Made by a program: the position numbers and the translations under genes
The notes under the pieces: model-generated
Database searches by the model: none
What the model saw: only the letters and a program-made list of their open reading frames with translations
Told to the model about the DNA's origin: nothing
In this document: positions 21,128 through 32,700 of the stretch, piece by piece
How the letters are laid out: the number at the start of each line of letters is the position of its first letter
Position numbering within the stretch: position 1 is the first letter of the stretch
Origin: Cinclus cinclus
Taxonomy: Eukaryota; Chordata; Aves; Passeriformes; Cinclidae
Length of the DNA stretch: 64,000 nucleotides
Direction: 5' to 3'
Assembly: GCF_963662255.1 (NCBI RefSeq)
Contig: NW_026912212.1
Span: 434,001 to 498,000, forward strand

Positions 21128-21132
21128 ATGAT

Positions 21133-21870
21133 GAGGGGAGTGTACCATTAGGGGTGCCCCAGAGGTGACTTTTTGGGCTTCCTCAGTTAAAAGTGCTGTG
21201 GCCACTAGGGCTTGTAGACATGAGGGCCAGCCCCAACTGACAGGGTCTAGCAGTTTAGAATAATATCCCACTGGCCTTTGACTGCTTGCCCATTCCTGAG
21301 TGAGTACCCCATATGCTGTTTGATCAGAGGTGTTTACAAATAACTGAAATGGTCTCTCCAAATCCGGGAGACTTAGTACAGGGGCTTGAATTGAATCATG
21401 TTTGACTTTTTAAAAACTTTTGTCATTCACCTTTGTCCATTTTCTTAATAAATTATTTTCTGCCTCTGGCAGTAACAGTAGATTTGTAATTCAATTCTGC
21501 TCTGGGTCTCAATTTGCATATATTTAATAATAAGGACTCAAAATGGTTCACTTTTTGCTCCCATCACAAGTGCTGTTTCTCTACTAGGTTTGCACGTTTT
21601 TGGTAGGTGTTTAATTGTGGATATTTTTTTTTGGCTCTTGTATCTACTAAAAGTTCCACCTCCTCTCCATGGGGACCGATTTTTTAAAAATTATTTTTTC
21701 AAGGGCTCTTTCGATGGTATAGTCCCCAATACATACAGCCCTTGACACCCTTATTCGTTCTTTTGGAACATTTTTTCATCCCGTATCCTCTCTTTACAAT
21801 TTTTTTTTTTTTTTTTACTATGACCTTTCTTGTTACAGTAAAAGCAGGTTCGACTTAGTGAATTATTTCC
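21133..21870 (-). pseudogene. Old ERV protease/RT relic, left copy
   Basis: 21133-21361 encodes the end of RT with PFQLFVNTS, AYGVLTQEW and YYSKLLDPV, close relatives of the corresponding parts of the young provirus. Upstream (sense) only shreds of protease remain and most of RT is deleted, because about 450 bases separate the protease shreds from the RT end instead of about 1.4 kb. Mirror copy at 55960-56700. Confidence 0.75.
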
Positions 21871-22465
21871 TGCCTCATTTCCTTGTTTCCGTGGGGGTTT
21901 TCGTGTTTTCCCTCCCCCTTTCTTCCCTGGTGAGTAGGATACTTAATGTAGATTGTAATTCCATCCAAGTACACATACTTGGTCCGAGGAATTGATTTAG
22001 TGTCTCAGATACCCCTATAGGATCTTCCAATAGTTTTCCCATCTCTTTTTCTAAGTTTCTTACCTCCCCTGTGTTCAAGGGAACATTTACAAATCCAGTT
22101 AATTCAGTCTGTTGTCCCGCTAATGGGACTTCCCTCAGGGGGTAAAGGGGAGCCTTTGTGTCATTATCTCCCTCCTCTCTGCTGATCCTATCGCTCCTGG
22201 TATTTCTTTGACTCCAGGGAGTCCTTTGAGCTATTGGAGTACCAGAAGGGGAGGGAGCAGAGACATTGGGGGGGGGAGGGGGGGATCGCCTGTATTTTTT
22301 TGTATTATATGGAGGTGGGAGATTATCAAGGGATTCCCAGGTAACCTTTTTTGTTATCCTCATCCTCTTTTTCCTTGACCGTACATCCCGAGAATGGTTT
22401 ATGCTGTTCTGTCCACAGAGCAGCACAGTCACATTCCTCTCTGTTAAATGGTTCTTTACAAGCAT
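21871..22465 (-). pseudogene. Old ERV gag relic, left copy
   Basis: Minus frame 21875-22465 holds the p12-capsid border: Pro-rich NLPPPYN (PPPY late motif), then YPLREV and LLEDPIGV…NQFLGP, which match the young gag at the same place. The rest of capsid is missing and the frame closes. A damaged zinc knuckle (CFYCNKKGHSK, last cysteine lost) lies at about 21810-21855. Its protein reads the same as the mirror copy at 55285-55875. Confidence 0.85.
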
Positions 22466-22479
22466 CCTAAGTGTTTAAT

Positions 22480-23298
22480 GCCCCACAACTCCATTTTTTT
22501 CTTTACTTTTTCTTTTGTATAATTCCCTTGTGTCCCAACGTCATTCCCAAAGTGCTGCCCGGTGGTATTTCTGGCAACCTACTGGCCTTCTTTTTTCTTT
22601 TTTTTTTTATTTTTTTTATTTTGTTTTTAAGAACTTTGAACCCTTCGTGGGTTGTTTGGACTTAAAACCTTCCTCTTTCTTTGTCCTATTTTTACCTCAA
22701 AGGACTATCTTGAGGTATTTGTGCTTCCTCTTGTATTCCACCCGGATCCTGCCTCTCCTTGGGTCAGGATGGGAAGGAATTCTGCCTCTACCTGGGCTTG
22801 GGATGGGAAAAAGCAGCTTTTTCCCTCTTCCCCCGTGACTCCTGTGTTGCTCTCCAATCTTTCCCCCCCCCAAGTCCCTCCCCCCAAGTCCCACCTCTGC
22901 CTGGGTTGGGATGGGAAAAGAACCTGGCCTCTACCTGGGTTAGGATGGGAAAAAGCAGCACTCGCTTCGTCCCTTCACCGGCCGGGCCCCTGGCGGGAAA
23001 CCAGAACCGCGGACAGAAGGACTCCACACTCGGTTCGTGGAAAAATCCACGTCTCGTTCAGCAAGCACACAGTCACCTCCACCAAACCAGACAGTCACTT
23101 ACGGCTTCGACGCTCCTGTCTGGGTCTGCGTGCACAAGAATGACAGGTGATTTTGCCGTGATCTTCCGGGGAGTTTTTTTCCTTGCTCAGTCTATATCGT
23201 GAGGTACGTCCATGGGTCCTGAGAGCCACTGAGGAACCGGGGCCGTGGGAGCGGGGCGCCTCCCTGAAATTGCAGTGCCTCTCAAGGCTCCAAGGATG
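22480..23298 (-). other. Old ERV leader with repeated CCCATCC motif, left copy
   Basis: Non-coding leader between primer site and gag. Four repeats of a CTTTTTCCCATCC(C/T)AACCCAGG-like phrase (read in sense) lie between about 22760 and 22955, with a G-rich block (runs of 6 and 9 G in sense) at about 22861-22890. A T-rich tract follows at about 22590-22630. Mirror at 54452-55284. Confidence 0.7.
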
Positions 23299-23316
23299 TC
23301 CCAGGTTTCAGCACCA
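23299..23316 (-). promoter_or_regulatory. Degenerate tRNA-Phe primer site, old ERV left
   Basis: Sense TGGTGCTGAAACCTGGGA; 16 of 18 positions match the complement of the tRNA-Phe 3' end. Both mismatches are C to T at former CpG sites, consistent with methylation decay. Confidence 0.8.
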
Positions 23317-23319
23317 AAT

Positions 23320-23740
23320 TATTATAAATGAGAAACAAAGTCTCGATATTTAGCAAAATTTAGATTGCTTTATTTGGTATAGACGGAGCAAGCAGCGCTG
23401 GGGAACGTGAGGGGTCAGCGCCCACTCCACGCTCCGTCGAACGTTGGTTGGCAGCTCCTTTTTATAGGATGGTTCTCCTTGTAGTCTCGGGACAGTTTGC
23501 CAAGCAGCCATGTGGTCTTGGTAGATAAGGAACAGTAGACATGGGGGTCTTGTCTTAACAGCTGAGTTGCAATTGATTACACCAAGGCAGGAAATCTGGT
23601 AGTGCAAAATCTTTTAGGCTGCAATTGATTATACAAATGCAGGAAATCTGATTTTGCAATATCTTTCAGGCCGTGGGAAACCCCCGTTTTACAAACTGGT
23701 ATCAGATACAATTTAATAAAAAATCATAATATTCATAATA
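23320..23740 (-). repeat. 5' LTR of the old ERV, left copy
   Basis: About 421 bp. Ends are imperfect inverted repeats (TATTATGAAT… / …ATTTATAATA in sense), with the canonical TG/CA eroded. A TATA box and AATAAA lie at the mirror of 54284-54290 and 54376-54381. Adjacent to the Phe primer site with a three-base gap. Confidence 0.8.
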
Positions 23741-26700
23741 GGGGGATTTAAACAAAATTATTTAATCATATGTATTTTCTCTGTCTAATGTCCATGCTTC
23801 ATTTCAGACCTGAGTATTCTGGTTTATACAAACCCAGCTACTTTTATGATTGACACGAATCTTTTATCAATTATCACACATGGAACAGGTCTGGCTGGCT
23901 TGGCCTCCCAGGGGCTACCTGACAGGTCTGGCTGCCCATGGAATGTCCAGGGCTGCCTCTCATCAGTCTCTGGAGCACTGGGGCTCTGTGCCTTCCTTCC
24001 TAGGGAAAAGAACCGGCCTTCTTGTCCTTCCTGACCATGACCTAAATTGGAATTTGGCCTCCCAAATTCCATATATCCAAGGATTGCTCCCAGACAAAAG
24101 TAGCCAGGATAGACAGGTCAGGCTGGCCTGGTCCTGAGGTGAATTTCTCAGACTATGAGCAGAATTGGTTTATTTGCCAACATCTTGGAGAAAGTCCAGA
24201 GATCTCCTGGGATGGGGTTTGGAGGCCTCAAGCACATGACCACGATACAGGGACAAAGGAGCTCTGTGCTCAGTGGAGTGGAGGCTGAGGATGGTGGAGG
24301 AGAGCCCTGGGAGTGCCTGAAGGGTGGTTTCAGAGATGGTGGATCCTTTTGACATGGCAGAAAACAGCCAGAGATAGAAAAGATTAATGCCAAGGGCCGC
24401 TGGGGAGGGCCAGACTGGACCCAAGGAGAAAGGAATTTCTCTGCCAGGGCAGGGCTGTGGTGCAAGAAATCCCCCAGAAAGAGTGTGGAGCAGCCCAAGG
24501 CTTTGTGTGGCCAGGCAGAGGCAGGCAGGAGGCAGAGCTGGCAGCAAAGGAAGGGGCCAGCGAGGTGGGGCAGCCGGGGGCTGAGGACAGCCTGCAGGGA
24601 CAGAGGGGCAGGGCATGGGCACCGTAGGACAGCCTGGGCTGCAGAGGGCACAGGGATGGGCAGCAGCTGAAAGGCCCTGCCAGAGCCAACTCCTGCAGCA
24701 CTTTGGCCATGGCTGCTGGCCCCGGGAAGAGCCCTGAGCAATGAGGGAGGGACAGGATCTGCCTTGCCAGGGACTGGGGCTCAGGCTTTGGCCTTTGCAT
24801 TCCTGAAACACATCCAGGTGAGCTCAGCACCAGGGACACCTTTCTATTTCTTGTCCCCACCTGCCATCAGTGCCTCCAGGGTTCAATGATTTTGAAATTG
24901 GAGACTTTAAAAAGTCCACTTTATTGTTTAAGAACATTTTCAATTTCATTTGTCTAAAATGGAGTTGCCATGAGCAAAGTGCACTTGTGTGGGGACCAGC
25001 AGGTCTGACTGCCCTGGGCACAGGGAGCCCAGTTTTCCCTCGGAGCTCCCCAGTGTGCAGGCTGAGAGCAATGCTGAAGATGAGGCAGCAAGACAAACCA
25101 GAGCTCAAAAACAAAGAAGCTGCGCCAAGATCCCCCCTAGGAAGAGAAGTCATATTGGTGAGATTCCCAAGAAATTAGACCAGAAATGACCAAGGGAAAT
25201 CTGTCCCAGCTTGTCATTGCCTTCTTTCTACAGTCTCCAATGCCCGGAGTGAAGAAATGTCCAACAGCAGCTCCCGCAGCCACTTCCTCCTGCTGGCATT
25301 GGCAGACACGTGGCAGCTGCAGCTCCTGCACTTCTGCCTCTTCCTGGGCATCTCCCTGGCTGCCCTCCTGGCCAACGGCCTCATCATCAGCGCCGTAGCC
25401 TGCGGCCACCACCTGCACACCCCCATGTTCTTCTTCCTGCTCAACCTGGCCCTCAGCGACCTGGGCTCCACCTGCACCACTGTCCCCAAAGCCATGCACA
25501 ATTCCCTCTGGGGCACCAGGCCCATCTCCTGTGCAGGATGTGCTGTACAGCTCTTTTGCTTGCTGTTCTTTACCACAGCAGAGTAGTATCTCCTGACCCT
25601 CGTGTGCTACAAGCACTACGTGTCCATCTGCACACCCCTGCACTAGGGGATCCCCCAGGGCAGCAGAGCTTGTGCCCACATGGCAGCAGCTGCCTGGGCC
25701 AGTGGCTTTCTCCATGCTCTCATGCACACTCCCAGTCCATTTTCACTGCCCCTGTGCCGGGGCAATTCCCTGGGCCAATTCTTCTGTGAAATGCCCCAGA
25801 TCCTCAAGCTCTCCTGCTCCAAATTCTACCCCAGGGAACTTGGCCTACTCATGGGTGGTACCTGTTTAGCATTTGCTTCTTCTGTATTCATTGTTTTCTC
25901 CTATGTGCAGATCTTCAGGGCCGTGCTGAGGATCCCCTCTGAGCAGGGATGGGATAAAGCCTTTTCCACCTGCCTCCCTCACCTGGCCGTGCTCTCCCTG
26001 TTCCTCAGCACTGTCATGTTTGCCTACCTGAAGCCCCCCTCCATCTTCTGCCCATCCCTGCATCTGACACTGTCACTTCTGTACTCAGTGCTGCCTCCAG
26101 CTCTGAACGCCCTCAGCTACAGCCTGAGGAACCAGGACCTGAAGGACACCCTGAGGACAATGATCACTGAGTGGTTTTCAGAAGCAATGAACTGTCATTC
26201 TTCTGCATAGCTGTTACTAAGTTACTCATTAATGCCCACTTTGTGTCCCGTATTTTTGCTGCTGACACAGGTGTTACACTTCTGAGAACTTGCTCGCACC
26301 AAAATCTTGGACTGTTCAGGCAAATATTTCAGTATTTGCCTTTCTAGTGTGACCCAGAGACTGTAGAAATGGGGAGCTCTAGTACAGTAAGTGTGTGCTG
26401 AAACAACAGAAAGAACTCTGTGTTGTCTTGTTTGCCTGACATCTTTCCTCCCTGACATCTCTGGAGCTGCAGGGTCAGTGCCTGTGGGCAGAGCAGGGGG
26501 AGAAGAGTCCCAGCAGAACAGCATTGCCAGGGAGCCCCAGGGCTTCTCCTGTGTAACCTCCTCTTCCTTCACTTCCACACTCCCCTTCAGAGCCCCTGTG
26601 CTGGTTTAAGGCCTCAGGGCTCTCTCAGCTTGGTCCCTGCCCTGCTGGGTGACTGTCCAGAGACTGCAGGCAAGGACAGGTTGTGGGCACTGCTGGGACA

Positions 26701-27689
26701 GAGCTGGGCTCTACAACAGCATTTCCATGGTGCAAGGGCATGTCCCCGGAGCAGGGCCCGAAAGCTTCAATCTTCTTCCCAATTTGTTCTCAAGGATGTG
26801 CCCAACACAGTGCCCTGGAGAGGAAATCAGCAGTGAAGAGAAAAATGTGGCAGTGTTCAGGGTGGTGGCCCCCAGGTGTGCCCTTGCAAAGGCAGCGCTG
26901 CTTCCAGCAGTGGCCTCTCAGCCCAGGTCACAGAGGTTGCTCTTCCCTCCATGGTGGGACATCAAGTGACCGGGTCAGGAGTCTGTGTTTGCAGTGCAAG
27001 GACAAGACACAGCCCTGAGCATCCTCTGTGTGGGGTGGGGGTGGGGACGACGACGACATAAACCCAGGGAGCACAAACACCTTCAGCTCTTCCTGGAGTT
27101 TCCAGAGAGTAAGGTCCCCTGGGAACTCCTGAATGCAGGGCTGGGATGAGCTCCTGTGCCCAGAGCTCCCCGTGTCCATCCCTCCGGCCGTGGGGCACCT
27201 GGGGCAGGGGCAGGGCAGGGTGACACCCGCAGGGCTGAGCTCCCTGCCAGGCTCTGGCAGCGGCAGCAGAGCCCAGGGAGCCGCTGCCCGTGCTGCAATG
27301 AACTGTCTGTGTGTGTGCCAGGGAAGGACTCGTGTCCCTGGATGCCCCTGTGGCTGTGAGCGGGGCATGAGCCCAGCTCAGGGCTGGGCACCTGACAGAG
27401 CCCTGACATTGCTGGCTGTGCCCAGAAGAGAAGGCTTAGGAAAGGTGACCATGGTTAAACCTCTCTGTCGATCAAGTGACAGCCAAGTGTCTGTCACTGG
27501 CCCTCCTCAGTCAGACAACAGGAGAAAATAAGCTGAAAACCTGTGGGTCAACAGAAAGAGAGATTAATGGGCAGGGCAGGGCAAGGAAGTAAAAAGCAAA
27601 GGCCAAATGCAGAAGCAAAGGAAACCACAGGGAGGCAAGAATTCAGTAGATGTAGTGGTTGCTTTGGAAGACAAACGTATTAATAGAGA
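23741..27689 (+). repeat. Segment C, copy C1 (mirror at 50061-54008)
   Basis: About 3.9 kb of host DNA lying between the old LTR and A2, repeated as reverse complement between A3 and the right ERV. It contains an olfactory receptor pseudogene (25257-26210). Nothing recognisable lies in 23741-25190 apart from a receptor-upstream-like GC-rich stretch, nor in 26211-27689 apart from a short (ACG)4 at about 27045-27057. Confidence 0.9.
25257..26210 (+). pseudogene. OR14-like olfactory receptor pseudogene, C1
   Basis: Seven-transmembrane odorant receptor of the OR14-like group expanded in birds, single coding exon. Start MSNSSSRS has an N-glycosylation site (NSS), followed by TM1 with LLANGLIISAV and then LHTPMFFFLLNLALSDLG. 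The frame is kept to the end but has TAG at 25584-25586 and again at 25644-25646. The DRY motif of TM3 is decayed to KHY and TM7 NPxxY to NALSY. Later landmarks FSTCLPHLAVLSLF and the C-terminal RNQDLK are intact. A polypyrimidine-AG acceptor (TTTCTACAG) ends 20-some bases before the start, as expected for the split 5' UTR. Both stops recur in C2. Confidence 0.92.
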
Positions 27690-29195
27690 AAATTCAGAGA
27701 CCATCTGACGCCCTTCCTTGCCCTCAGTTTATTGCTGCCCTTGACATCGCATGCAATGGGAGAGCCCTTGGGTCACCCCAGCCAAGCTGTCCCCTCCCTG
27801 TGCCCTAAGGAACACTTGCCCATCCCCAGCCCATTGGTTGGGGGTTGCAGAGACAGCCTGGGCAGAAGTCAGGGCAGGGTGGGCAGTGGCAGGGCAGAGC
27901 CAGGGGGGCAGCGAGATGGGAGTGTGCAGCCTGCAGGGGCACAGCAGCAGCTGTGGGACAGTGCAGGACAAGCTGTGCTGGACATGGCCAAGGGCGCTGG
28001 CAGGGCTGGCAGTGCCCAGGAGAAGCCAAGTCTTGGTGCCCTGGGGCACAGCAGCGTCTGTGCCACCAAGGGCTGGGAGGAGACACCTTGTCCTGAGCCA
28101 CTGGGGCCTCCTGGCACAGCCCCAGCAAGGCTGGGCACTGTCACCCCCTTGTCCTGCCCTCAGCATCCTCCCCTGCCCCACACCCCGGTGGCCTCAGGGA
28201 TCTGCTGGCATGAGTCCCTGGGGAGCCTTGGTCAGGAATGGCCCTGGGGGGCTCCTGAATGCTTCCAGGGACTGCAGGTTTTTCAAAGGACCTTGGCCTT
28301 TGCTCTTGCCTTGGAGTCTCTCAGAGCTTCCTACAATCCTGGTCTTCAATTATCTGCTCTAATGAGTCCCTTGAGATTCTTAGTCATTACCAACACTCAG
28401 TGGGGCTCATTAATGCTTCAGGGTACTTCAGATTTTTCAAGTACTAGGTGTTTCCCTTTTGATACCGACTCCAGGAGAGGTTTGTGCAATCTTGACCTCC
28501 AATTATCTACTTTAAGGGGTCCCTTGATTGCTCTGTATGGACACTGGGGGGGCGCTCATTAATGCTTTGAGATAACCAAGGTATTTTAAGGTACTTTGAA
28601 TTTTCCTTCCCACACTAAGTCTCTGTGAGGATTTTGTGCAATCCTGGCCTCCAATTCCCTCCTGCAAGGAGCCCATGAGCAGCCTGTGCTGCAGCTGGAC
28701 CTCAGTGGGACCCATTAATGCCTCCAGACCCTTTGCATTCTTTTTCTGACTTGGACTCCTGGAGAGGTTTCTGCAGTCTCCTCTCAGGCCCTGAGATTGT
28801 AGCATTGTGTGATGGATATTGCTCCAGGGTCTCTCCTAAGGAGGTCTGGCCTGCTCAGAGAAGCTGTGCCTTGAGGTTTGACCCGGTGGGTGTGGACAAC
28901 CTTGCTGCACATTCCCCAACCGCATCCTGTCTGTCCTGACTCAGCTGACACCCCTGCTTTGCTTGGAGAACTGGCTGCACACACCCTAAGAAGGGTTTTC
29001 CTCTTTTTTTTTTTTTTCTACACCAACCTACAACAGTTTTGATTGCTCCAAACAACGAAAAGTTCCCCACTGAAAACAGACACCCTCCTCAAGTGTGTGC
29101 CAAGCCCCAGGCAGCACCAAGACCATTCCAGAGCTGCCCTGCCCAGCTGTGAGGGTGGATTAGCATCCCAAGGTGCCCTGGGCCATTGCAAGGGA

Positions 29196-29777
29196 CTGTT
29201 GCCAGGGACACTGCACTGACCCCCACTAGTGGGTTTGGGTGCCAGGGCAACCCTCATCAGTTCAAGTTGCCTTGGAAACCACCCCAAGGAGCCATTTGTG
29301 CAGTCAGGTTCCATGGGCACTTGCATGCAGACCTGTTGGGTCCTCAGCTGCCATGGCAACCCTGAGGACAAAGCCGTGCCGGGGCTGGTCCAGCTTCAGC
29401 TGCACTGACACTCATTGATGCAGTCAGGTGCCATGGCAACAGCCACAGAGACCCCTTCCTCACTTTGGTGCCACGGCAGCCAACGCCTGGAGCCATTGTG
29501 ATGGCTGCTTGTCATGGAAACCTGCCCTGGGCCCCTTGCTCAGGGCTGCTGTCACTGCCCAGAGCCAGAGGGGATCCCTCGCTGGGGGCTTGTGCCATGG
29601 CCACCTGCCCTGTGCCGCGCTGGCTGGGCAGGCGCAGCGGGACCAGCAGCAAACCCCAGGGCCAGGGCCAAAGGCCAGCTCAGCCAGACAGAAAGGTCAG
29701 CTGGGCACTGTTTCCATGGCAAGCCTCACTGGGACAGGACACCTGGGTCACCTGGCATGGCACTTGCCATGGAAACC
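29196..29777. promoter_or_regulatory. X-box/RFX-like cluster, A2
   Basis: Mirror of 8042-8623. Most of the motifs are unchanged, including GTTTCCATGGCAAG (29705-29725 area) and GTTGCCTTGGAAACC near 29265-29280. Confidence 0.5.
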
Positions 29778-32700
29778 CCTTGTAGGGCCTGATGCCACGG
29801 ACGCTGGCACCGAGACACTGCTGGGGTCGGGTGCTGAGCACAGGCTCCATCACACACAGATGGTTTTGCTCTTGCTGAGCTTGCACAGAGCCAAGGCCTT
29901 TCCTGCCCCTCGTCCAGCCACGCTGGGGAGGGGCTGGGGGTGCAGGGGAGCTTGGGAGGGGACACAGCCAGGACAGGTGACCCCAACTGACCCGGGGGAG
30001 ATCCCGGACCATGGGACATCATGCTCAGCGTATAAAGTGGGGGGAAGAAGGCAGAAACCAGGGGACATTTGCAGTGGTGGCGTTTGTCTTCCCAGGTAAC
30101 TCCTAGGCACGATGGGACTCAGTTTCACCAGTGGCCAGGGTCAGCACCAAAGACACAGACACCAGCTGAAGGAATTGCGTAATTTATATAACGCAAAACT
30201 GCAAAGAATCACAACAGGAGAAGCTCAGCAATGCACCCAGACATCACTCCCAAGAAGTGCCCGCAGTGATTAAGAAAGATCCATCAGCAGTTCCCCCCAG
30301 ACTTTACCATCACCCAGATGCACACATCAGCTGGGGGAAGCTGTCACAGCCAAGGACTGCAGAGCCACTCCCGGACACTGGGAATTCCTGCAGGTGCCTC
30401 CAGCCACAGCTGAGGCTTCCAGCCCTGCTGAGAGAGGGCCCAGCTCTGATGGTGTTGAACAGAGAATCTGACAGCACTCCTAGTGCAGGAACATGGGTTT
30501 AAGTCTCCTGTTTGGTTCCTCCCAATGCCTGGCCAGGGCTCAAGGAGGAACCAAGGGAGTTCACTTGGACCAAACACCCCCAAACAAGGCCAGATGGGAC
30601 CTTGTTGGATTTCTAAATGCTGAAAGGTAAATCCTTCTTTCACCAATACACAGATACAGAGATCGTATTGCTAAAAAAGCCTCAATGATGAGCAGATAAA
30701 AATATAACATTTGCTTGGAAGGTGCATCTAGAGGTCAGCTTTGGCTCAGGGCCTGATGTTCAGGCCTTGGTACTTCAACCAGTGCTTTGACCAAGGCATG
30801 AACTACAACCTCCATAACAATTCCTTCAATAATGGATTCTTGGATTTAGGTATGAGGCACAAAGGCATCACCTCTTGTTCTTCAATTAAGCATTAATTGA
30901 AGAACAGTTCATTACTCAGAGCTGTAATTTGCAACTCTTTTAAAACATGCCTAATTAGTTGCTCTTCTCTGTTGTTTCTCAAATCCCCACTTTCTCTTGA
31001 GACTGTGTCTCTCTTGAGACAAGTCTCAGTGCTCCATTTCCCAGCACAAAGTGTCACAACAACTCTAACATGGAATCATTACACACCAAGGGCTCACACT
31101 GCAATGTTTGCAGTGACTGCCACAAATGCATTTCACAGCAGCCTCCAATTTGGCAGGCATGAAGGCAATCTCAGCAAGAAGAATTTTCTTCTTTCTGCCA
31201 CTCTTCTACTGCTCTTCCTATTGAGGTGATTCCTGATGGCTGCACTTCAGACTCATCACTGATAGAAGTGCAACATTCCTGTCCCGTCATAGCCCAGGCT
31301 CCTCCTTGCCCAGCAAGCAGATGATCCAAGGCCATGAGGTTCTGTAGAGCCCCATTTGTGTTTGTTGGAGCTCACAGCATGTGCTACTGGATATTTGCAC
31401 AGTATCCTTTTCTACTTCTTCAAATAATCCATGTAGCTCATTAATGTGAACTCCATAGGACGAGGCAGTGCTCATGGGGCACAGGGTGAACCAGAGTCTT
31501 TGGCTTTCTGAGACCAAAGGCACTCTGTGGGGGGAAATGTTCTCTCGGCCCAAACTCTTCCTTCTGCTTGTTGCTGAAGTACCCCCAAGGGAGGCATCAA
31601 CACTGCCTGAAAAACAGGACCCAAACACATTGAGGGAAGCCTTTACAGGCATTGTCTCTGCACATCCAGCAGGTCCCATTCCCAGTACCAAAGGTCTGAT
31701 TTCCCATTTCCCACTGTGGGCTGCTGATGCATCCAGGGCTCCTCCCTGTGCTCCTCTTGTGTCCCCCGTGCCTTTGGGCCACAGCAGTTTCACAGTGGCC
31801 CTGCAGCTGGCAGTGCTCTAACACTGACCCTGACCAGCTCCAGCACCCCAAGTTCTATGGACATTGGGAGTGATGGCAAAGCACAGAAATCCTTTCACAC
31901 TGGGGCCTCTAACTCCAACAGGGTTCAGTTTCTACTGAAGGGAAATCTTAGTGAACCCTGTGAAGCTGATCATTGTATTCCTTTTTTGCACAGCACAGTT
32001 TTCTTTAACTGTCCCTGCACTGACTCTGTTAGGAGTCAGAGCCCATGGACAGAGCTCTGGCCACCCCACAGGGTGGGCCCTCCAAGGGACCCCCATTCCT
32101 CCCAACATTAGTTGAGGACATACCCAGCAATTACTTACATGGAGTATTTTGGCTACTAAGATCTTTACATTTTCAGAACAATTTCAGGACTAATCCCTGA
32201 TGAAACTCTACAGGTGTTTCTGGCAAACAAAGATTCTGGCTGACTCTCAAGACACAACTTACAGACATAAGCACTACTTTAGTGACAAGGTGACTCATTC
32301 TTTTTCCTCAGTCTCATCCGGGTTAGGAACAGTAATTCCACTGTCCATGCAGCTGGTGCCCATTTAATTCCAGAATAATGTCCCGAGGGACCTTTGCTGT
32401 TCAGCTTTCCCGCGCTGTCTGCGGGTAACAAGGCTTGCTGGGGTCCTTTCCCCTTTGGCTGGAGAGGTGCCGGGTCCCAGGCCCTGAGGGACCCCCAGGC
32501 TCCTGGCTGGAATTCGTCTGGAAGTGCCTCAGTGTCACATCAGCCTTCACATGGAGCCCCGTGGATCAGAGCATTTCCCAAACGGGACCCTTGGGGCAAA
32601 CACGCAGATGTCGTCTGGCACGATCTCTAAAACAATATCCCAAAACATCCACTTGTTCTCACATAGAGCACTTGGCTGCAGGGACATATTGCTAGGTTCC

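Larger units (their letters stand above)
10130..23740 (-). mobile_element. Old class I endogenous retrovirus, left copy, with nested insertions
   Basis: Gammaretrovirus-like element read on the minus strand: 5' LTR 23320-23740, primer site 23299-23316, leader, gag relic, pol relic, env start. It is truncated at 10130 where it meets segment A, so the 3' LTR is missing. Two insertions of a second family interrupt it: a solo LTR (11474-11971) and a complete provirus (12564-21127). The mirror copy at 54009-59033 shows the same element without the provirus. Many internal stops and frameshifts plus a large pol deletion make it a fossil. Confidence 0.9.
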
